Assembly: GCA_963802415.1 (NCBI GenBank)
Contig: CAWDIH010000001.1
Coordinates: 248,001-312,000 of the forward strand
DNA: 64,000 bases
Direction: 5' to 3'
Source of the DNA: DATAES01 sp963802415
Lineage (GTDB): Bacteria > Actinomycetota > Acidimicrobiia > Acidimicrobiales > JACDCH01
Position numbers and translations under genes: made by a program. This document shows positions 10,101 through 19,100 of the stretch, piece after piece. The notes under the pieces are model-generated. The model did not search any database. It was given only the letters and a program-made list of their open reading frames with translations, and was not told the origin of the DNA. The first letter of the stretch is position 1, and the number at the start of each line of letters is the position of its first letter.

Positions 10101-13100
10101 GGCCAGCGTCGTGCCGTCGGGCACTTCGGTCCAATCCCCCTCGGTCGGGTTGATCACTTCGGAGTGCTGCACCGTCGCCGTGAACGTGTGCGCCACCCCC
10201 ACCAAGTTGGTGGCGCTCGGCGTGAGCAATACCCGGTACTGCGACCACGTCTTCGAGGCCGTCAAAGGCACCGCTTGGCCGGGTGCCTGACCCGGCGCGC
10301 CTGCCGCGGTGAGGTCGACCACGCGCCCGGCGCTGTCGGTCAGGCTCGTCACCGTCAACGTGCCCGACCCTGCGGAAGGCGACGTCACAGTCACCGTGCA
10401 CGTTCCTGCCGTGCCCGTCGTGCACGGACTCTGCGTGACCAACGCTCCGGCACCCGACCACCCGAACGCGATCGACGCGCCCGCCGCCGCTGTCGTCGAC
10501 GTCCCGTCATTCACCGTGGCAGTGACCGTGAAGTTGTGCGGCACGCCGACGGGATTGGATGCCGACGGCGACACAGTGACCGTGTACGCCAGCCACGTCT
10601 TCGACGCGGTCGCCGGTGCGCTCAACAGGATGTCGGTGAATGTCACGGCGTTGACCGACGTGGACGCGATCGCCGTCACCGTCAACGCCAGCGTGCCCGG
10701 CCCCGCGTCGTGCACGATGAACTGGCACAGCCCGAGCGTCGTCCCCGTAGTCAGACACGTCGACGCCGGATCGATCGTCCCCGGCCCTGGGGTCGACGCG
10801 GCCAACGTCGTTCCGTCCGATGCCAATCCCCAATCGCTCTCGATCGGGTTCGCTACACCCGTCGTCTGGACGACCGCCGTGAACGTGTGCGGCACCCCCA
10901 CCAGGTTGGTGGCGTTCGAACTGAGCAGCACCCGGAACTGGACCCACGTCTTCGACGCCGTCAGCGGCACAACCTGACCGGGCGTTTGCCCAGCCGCGGC
11001 GGGCACCGTGAGGTTGACCACACGGTTGCCGCTGTCGGTCAAGCTCGTCACCGTCAGAGTGCCCGTCCCCGCGGTCGGCGACGTCACGCTGACCGTGCAC
11101 GTACCTGTCGCGGACGTCGTGCACGGACTCGGCGTGACCAATGAACCCGTGCCTGACAACGTGAACGCGATCGACGCGTTCGCCGCTGGGCTCGTCGTCG
11201 TCCCGTCGGTCACCGTCGCTGTGATCGTGAAGTCGTGCTGTGTCCCCACTGGATTGTTGATCGACGGCGAGATCGTCACCGTGTACGCAACCCACGTCTT
11301 CGTCGCTGTCGCCGGCGCGCTCAACGGGATGTCGTCGGTGACCGGCAACCCGTCCACCGTCGTCGCGTTGATGGCGGTGACGGTCAAGGTCAACGTCCCC
11401 GGGCCGGCGTCGTGCACGACGAACTGGCACGTCCCACCGGTCGTCCCCGGGGTCACACACGACGACACCGGATCCAGCGTCCCCGGCCCCGTGGTCGACG
11501 CGGTCAACGTCGTCCCGTCCGGCACTGACACCCAATCGCCCTCGGTCGGGTTCGGCACCTCGGTGTGCTGCACCGTCGCCGTGAACGTGTGCGGCACACC
11601 GGTCAGGTTCGTGGCGTTCGCGCTCAACAGCACCCGGTACTGCGACCACGTCTTCGTCGCCGTCAGCGGCACCGTTTGGCCCGGCGCCTGCCCGGGCGCC
11701 CCGACAACAGCGAGGTTGACCACCCGCCCGCCGCTGTCAGTCAAGCTCGTCACCGTCAACGTGCCCGACCCCGCCGACGGCGACGTCACACTCACCGTGC
11801 ACGTGCCCGCCGCGTTCGTCGTGCACGAACTACTCGGAGTCGGAGTTCCAACCCCCGACCACGTGAACGTGATCGACGCCCCCGCCGCCGGGACCGTCGA
11901 CGTCCCACTGTTTACCGCCGCCGTGATAACGAAATTGTGCGGCACACCCACCGGGTTGGTGGCCGACGGCGAGATCGTCACCGTGTACGCGAGCCACGTC
12001 TTCGTCGCTGTCGCCGGCGCGCTCAACGGGATGTCGTCGCTGACCGGCAACCCGTCCACCGTCGTCGCGTTGATGGCGGTGACGGTCAAGGTCAACGTCC
12101 CCGGGCCGGCGTCGTGCACGACGAACTGGCACGTCCCACCGGTCGTCCCCGGGGTCACACACGACGACACCGGATCCAGCGTCCCCGGCCCCGTGGTCGA
12201 GGCGGTCAACGTCGTCCCGTCGGGCACTGACACCCAATCGCCCTCGGTCGGGTTCGGCACCTCGGTGTGCTGCACCGTCGCCGTGAACGTGTGCGGCACC
12301 CCTACCAGGTTCGTGGCGCTCGGAGTCAGCAAGACCCGGTACTGCGACCACGTCTTCGTCGCCGTCAGCGGCACCGTTTGGCCCGGCGCCTGCCCGGGCG
12401 CCCCGACAACAGCGAGGTTGACCACCCGCCCGCCGCTGTCAGTCAAGCTCGTCACCGTCAACGTGCCCGACCCCGTCGTGGGCGACGTCACACTCACCGT
12501 GCACGTGCCGGCCGCGTTCGTCGTGCACGGACTCGGCGTGACCAGCGACCCCGCCCCCAACCATGTGAACGCGATCGACGCGTTGACCGCCGGCGCCGGC
12601 GTCGTCCCGTCCGTCACCGTCGCCGTAACCGTGAAGGCGTGCGGCACACCCGCAGGATTGGTAGCCGACGGAGACAACGTCACCGTGTACGCGAGCCACG
12701 TCTTTGTCGCCGTCGCCGGTGCGCTCAACGCGATGTTCGTGAACGGCAACCCGTCCACGGTCGTCGCGTTGATGGCGGCGACGGTCAACGTCAGCGTCCC
12801 CGGGCCCGTGTCGTGCACGACGAACTGGCACGTCCCACCGATTGCCGTCCCCGGAGTCAGACACGTCGACGCGAGATCGAGCGTCCCCGGCCCGGTAGTC
12901 GACGCGGTCAACGTCGTCCCTATCGGCACCGCCGTCCAGTCCGCACCGGTCGGGTTCGCCAAGCCCGTCTGCTGCACCGTCGCCGTGAAGGTGTGCGGCA
13001 CCCCCACCAGGTTCGTCGCACTCGGGCTGAGTAGCACCCGGTACTGCAGCCACGTCTTCGACGCCGTCAACGGCACAGCCTGACCTGGCGCCTGACCGGG

Positions 13101-16100
13101 CATGCCCGCAACGGTGAGATCCACCGTCGCACCGCCACTGTCGGTCAAGCTCGTCACCGTCAACGTCCCCGAACCCGCCGACGGCGACGTCACACTCACC
13201 GTGCACGTCCCGTTGGCGCCCGTGATACACGGACTGGGCGTCACCAGCGACCCTGCCCCCGACCACACGAACTCGATCGACGCGTTCGCTGCCGGTGTCG
13301 TCGTCGTCCCGTTGGTCGCCGTCGCCGTGATCACGAAGTCGTGCTGCGTGCCCATCGGGTTGTTGATCGACGGCGAGACCGTCACGGTGTAGGCAACCCA
13401 CGTCTTCGCCGCGGACACCGGAACGATCTGGCCGGGTGCCTGGCCGGGAAGGCCCGCGGTCGTGAGGTCGACAGTCAGCGGCGTGCCGTTGACGGTGACC
13501 GTCACCGACGTGGCCGTGAACGTGCCGGCACCCGCCCCGCTGTTGGTGAACGTCACCACGCACGTCCCTGCCGTCGTGCCCGTCGCGCACGTGTCGGCGC
13601 TGAGCGTCCCCGGCCCGGGGAATGTCCACGCGACCGTGGCGCCTTCGGCCGGCAGCGCCGTCGCCGTGCCGTCGGCGCCCGCCACATCGACATGCACGGT
13701 GAACGTGTGCGGGTCACCGGCGAGGTTGGTCGCACTCGGCGGCGTCACCGACACCAACACCGACAGCCACGTCTTCGTCGCGATCGCCGGTGCGCTCAAC
13801 GCGATGTTCGTGAACGGCAACCCGTCCACGGTCGTCGCCCCGATGGCGGTGACGGTCAAGGTCAACGTCCCCGGGCCCGTGTCGTGCACGACGAACTGGC
13901 ACGTCCCACCGGTCGTCGTCCCCGGAGTCAGACACGACGACGCCGGATTGAGCGTCCCCGGCCCGGTGGTCGACGCGGTCAACGTCGTCCCTATCGGCAC
14001 CGCCGTCCAATTCGCCTCGGTCGGGTTCGCCACACCGGTCTGCTGCACCGTCGCCGTGAACGTGTGCGGCACTCCGGTCAGGTTCGTCGCGTTCGGGCTG
14101 AGCAGCACCCGGTACTGCAGCCACGTCTTCGACGCCGTCAACGGCACCGTCTGACCCGGCGCCTGCCCGGGCATGCCCGCAACGGTGAGGTCAACGGTCG
14201 CACCGCCACTGTCCGTCAAGTTCAAGACCTGCAATGTGCCGGTCCCCGCCGCCGACGACGTCACACTCACGGTGCACGTGCCGTTGGCGTCTGTGACACA
14301 CGGGCTGGGCGTCACCGGCGACCCTGGCCCCGACCATATGAACGCGATCGACGCGTTGACCGCCGGGCTTGTCGTCGTCCCATTCGTCACCGTCGCCGTG
14401 ATCACGAAGTCGTGCGTCGTGCTCACCGGGTTGTTGGCCGACGGGGTGATCGTGACGAGGTAGGAGAGCCAGGTCTTCGTCGCAGTGACAGGCACGACTT
14501 GACCGGGGGCCTGGCCCGGAGCGGCCGCGGTGAGGTTGACCGTCAGCGGCGTGCCGCTGACGGTGACGGTCACCGACGTGGCCGTGAACGTACCCGACCC
14601 TGCAGCGCTGTTGTCGAACGTGACCACGCAGGTCCCTGCCGTCGTGCCCGTCGCGCACGTGTCGGCGCTGACCGTCCCCGGCCCGGGGAATGTCCACGCG
14701 ACCGTGGCGCCTTCGGCCGGGTGCGGCGTCGCCGTGCCGTCGGCGCCCGCCACATCGACATGCACCGTGAACGTGTGCGGATCACCCGACAGGTTCGTCG
14801 CGCTCGACGGCGTCACCGACACCAACACCGACACCCATGTCTTCGTCGCGCTCGCGGGTGCACTCAAGCCGATGTTGGTGAACGGCACGCCGTCGACGGT
14901 CGTCGCCCCGATGGCGGTGACGTTCAACGTCAACGTCCCCGGGCCAGCGTCGTGCACCGCGAACTGGCACGTCCCACCGGTCGTCCCGACGGTCAGACAC
15001 GTCGACGCCGGATCGAGTGTCCCCGAACCCGAAGGCGTCGCAGTCAACGTCGTCGCGTCCGGCACCGAGACCCAATCGGCCGCCGTCGGGGTCGTGATAC
15101 CGGTCTGCTGCACCGTCGCCGTGAACGTGTGCGGCACCCCCACCAAGTTCGTGGCGCTCGGGCTGAGCAGGACCCGGTACTGCAACCACGTCTTCGACGC
15201 CTCCAGCGGCACCGTCTGATCCAGCGACTGACCTGGCGACCCCGCGACGGTCAGATCGACGACGCGCCCGGCACTGTCGGTCAAGCTCGTCACCGTCAAC
15301 GTGCCCGTTCCCGCCGACGGCGACGTCACACTCACCGTGCATGTCCCGGCCGCGTTTGTAGTGCACGAAGTACTCGGAGTCGGGGTTCCAGCCCCGGTCC
15401 AAGTGAACGCGATCGACGCGCCCACCGCCGGGACAGGGGCCCCCGATCCCTGGACGTCCGCCGTGATCACGAAGTCGTGCTGTGTGCCCACCGGGTTGTT
15501 CGCCGTCGGCGTGATCGTCACGGAGTAAGCGATCCACGTCTTCGTCGCGGTCTGCGAGGTGAACCCGATCGCATTCGGCGCCGTCGTCGGGTTCACGTCG
15601 GTGAACGTCGTCGGCGTACCGCCGACCGTCACCGTGGCGCTCGACAAACCGTTGAGGGTGAGGATCCCGACTCCCGGGTCGGCGGAGTTGACCGTCACTG
15701 TGCAGGTGCCGGCAGCACCGAGCGTCGGGCACGTGGTGGGCGCGGCGACCGCGCCGGCTCCTGTCCGCGTGAAGTCCACCAAACCAGTTGTGAGCGGCTG
15801 GAAGACATCGGGCGCTACCGCGAACTCGGCGGTGACGATGAACGTGTGCGAGACGCCGGCGAGATTCGTCGCGCTCGGTGACACGCCGAGTCGGAACTCG
15901 ACCCACGTCTTGGTCGCGCTCGCCGGCGTCGCGTACGCGGCTGTTCCCGGCGCCACGGTCACCGGCACCCGCACGCCAGTGCCGTTCGGTAACAACGTGC
16001 CGTTGAGCAGCGACACGGTGATTGCGCCGGGTGTCACTGTCACCGAGCCGGGATCGGTCGAGCTGACTGTGACGGTGCAGGTCCCGCCGGTCGTACCTGT

Positions 16101-19100
16101 CGCGCAGGTGTTGCTGACGAGCTTCGCCGGATCGGTGAGGACGACTGCCAGCGTCGTCCCGTCGGGCACCGCGACGAACCCGGCGCCGCGGTCCTCTTGC
16201 ACGGTGATGGTGAACGGGTGCGAGGATCCGGCGAGGTTCGTCGCGCTCGCTGAGATGATTGCCCGGTACGCGATCCACGTCTTCGTGGGGGTCGCAGCGG
16301 TCGGGAACGTGAAGCTGACCGTGCTCGGCGGCGGCGTTGGCTGCGGGATCGAAGTCGACGCGATGCCGGTGATCGTCAACGTGCCGGTACCCGGCACGGT
16401 CGGCGACTCGATGACGACCGTGCACTGACCTGGCCCCGGGTCGCCAGTCCCCGAAGCGTCCGCTGGATCACATGTGCTGCGACTGGTGTCCTCGGCCGAA
16501 CCGGCGGGTCCGCTCCACAAGTACGTCATCGTCGTGCCAGGCGAGACTGGCTGGAAGCCAAATCCGTCGGTGTACTGCACGGTCAATGTGAACGTGTGGT
16601 CGGTTCCAACGGGATTCTCAGCGGGACCACTGACGTCGACGGCGAAGTCCCACCACGTCTTGCTGGCGCTCAGGTTGGACCCCAGACCGAACATCGACTG
16701 CGGAATGGTGACTATCTCCTGCGCGAACTCGGTCGGATTCGGAATTGGATCGGTGGGAGCGCCCCTCTGACCATTGCGATTTCGGTCGAGCCAGGTCGAC
16801 GCGATTCCTTGAATTGTGAGGGTGCCCGTCGTCGCATCTGTCGCAGTGACCTCGAACGTACAGGTGCCGTCCAAGGCTGTCCCCGTCGTGAGGCATGTTG
16901 AGTCCGCGGTGTTGACACTGCTAAAGCCGACGGGGTTATCCGTCCACTGGTGCTGGAGCAACGCACCCGTGGGCACCGGCAACCAGTTCGCGCCGCCATC
17001 TCTGGTGCGCTGCACGGTGGCGGTGAACGTGTGAGTCACGCCCAGAGGGTTGATGGCGTCGTCGGACAGGATCACGCGGTACTGCCACCACACTTTGTCC
17101 GTTCGGATCGGCAGCACCGCGTCCGCGCGCACGCCGCGCGCGCCGGGAACGAGGTCGATCACGAACTCTTGCCCGTCGATCGTGACCGTCACTTGTTCGA
17201 GTTGCAGTTCGATCGAACCGGAGGCCGGGGCCGTGACGGTGATCGTGCACTGGCCGGTCGCGTTGGTTCCCGGCGTGGTGCAGGTGTCACCGGTGACCGT
17301 GGCACCGCCCACCGCCGAGACGACGCTCGAGGTGACGGTGGCGCCGGGTACGCCGCCATCGACGAACGGTCCGTCGCCATCGGTGCCCGTCACCTGCACG
17401 GTGAAGGTGTGCGGTTCGCCCGCCAGGTTGTCGGCGCCCGGCGTGATCGTGACATCGATGAGCACCCAGCTCTTCTGTCCGGTCGCGGCGCTGAGGTCTA
17501 GCGTGCTCGACCCGAGGTCGTCGGTGAGGGTCGTGGTCTGCCCGCCGATCGTCACGGTCAACCCGGTCACCTGGAGAGTCCCGGTGCCCGGTTCGGGCGG
17601 CGTTCCCTGCACGACCGTGAACGTGCACGTCCCAGCGGCCGACAGGGCGGGACAGGTAGTCGGCGAGCCGGCGTCCGCGACCGCGCTCGTCCACTCCAAG
17701 ACGACGCTCCCGCCGCTCACCGGCTGCCACACACCCGGTGTTGCCGCGAACTCAGCCGTGACCGTGAACGTGTGCGGCTGGCCGACGAGGTTGACCTGTT
17801 CGCTCGGTTCGACACGGACACGGAACGCGATCCACGACTTGGTCAAAGCGGGCAGCGGCACGCTCAGGGCCTGGTCGCCGACGCTCAACGTGTGCGAGGT
17901 GCTGCCACCCAAACCGTTGGGCAACGAGACGGTGATGCTCGTCACCGTGAGCGTGCTCGTCTCGGGCTCGTTCGCCGCCGCGCTGACGGTCACGTCGCAC
18001 GTCCCGCTCCCGTTGACGGTGCACTGACCAGCCGGACTCACCGTTCCTGCGCCGCTCCACGTGTACGAGATCACCGAGCCCGCGGGCAAGGCTGACTCAC
18101 CGGTGCCGTCGTTCTGGAACCCACTCAGCGTAAAGACGTGGGGCGTGTCACCGACGAGGTTGACGGCGGACTCGCCTTCGACGTGGTAGGTCGTCCAGAG
18201 CTTGTTCGATGAGACGGGAGCCGGAAGCGTGAAGGGTTGCCCCGGCAACGGGCCGTTCGGACCCTGGTTCGTGAACCCGTTCACGGTGATCGTGAACGGG
18301 CCGGGACTCGTCGAGTTCACCGTGACGGTGCACTGCCCGCTCGCGTTCGTGCCGGGCGCCGTCTGGCACGTGTTGGCGATGACGAGAGCAGGGTTGCTGA
18401 AGGTGAGATCGAGCAGCGCGCCCGTGAGCGGCCCGGGGGGCGCGACGCGCGTCGCTGTGAGCGTGAAGGTGTGCGGCCGTCCGGCCGGGTTGGTCGCCGC
18501 CCCGGTCACGTTGACGTCGATGGCGGTCGTCGTGTTCGTCACCGTGCAGGTGATGACGAGCTGGTTCGGGTCCGTGAAGTTGGTGGGGATCTCGACCTGG
18601 TTCGTCGTCGAAACGGTCGCTCCGGCTCCATTGGTGCACAGCCACGACTCCACGTACCCGGGCGGTCCGGTCTCGCTCAACGAGAATGTGCCGCGCGTCA
18701 CGTGCCGGTCGGTGACGGCGAGCGCGCCCTCAATGCCCGAAATCGCGCTCCCGTCGATCGAGCCGGGATTGTTCGCCGACTGCTGGGCCGTGAGCGTGAA
18801 CTGGCCCTCCGTGGCGGTGCCGCCGACGACTGTCTTCTGCAGCGTGAGCCGCGCGAGGTCATCAGCGGTGTTGCTGATAGTGCACGTGACGTTCGCTGTC
18901 GCGCCGAGGGTGACCTGGTTCCCGCCGCTGACGGTCACGGGGTTGCCCGCGGCGTCAACACACGTCCACGCGCTGGCGATGTAGCCGGCCGGCGGCGCAG
19001 GGGTCGTGTTGGGCGTCTCGGCGAGCGTGTAGGTGCTCGGTGCGACCACCTTCGTCATGCCGGTTGACGTGCCCGGTCCGTAGTCGATCGCTGCACCCGG

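Noticed and set aside
11008..13083. Long forward-strand open frame opposite the giant gene
   Set aside because: It is antisense to clean repeat coding sequence and its own repeats mirror those of the giant gene. High GC and regular codon use keep the opposite frame open.
13341..15881. 846-codon Arg-rich forward frame inside the giant gene
   Set aside because: Extreme Arg/His content and no domain pattern; a shadow of the reverse-strand gene.
7783..18210. Regular repeats considered as a CRISPR array
   Set aside because: The units are about 300 bp, coding and imperfect, with no short constant repeats and variable spacers, and no cas genes nearby.
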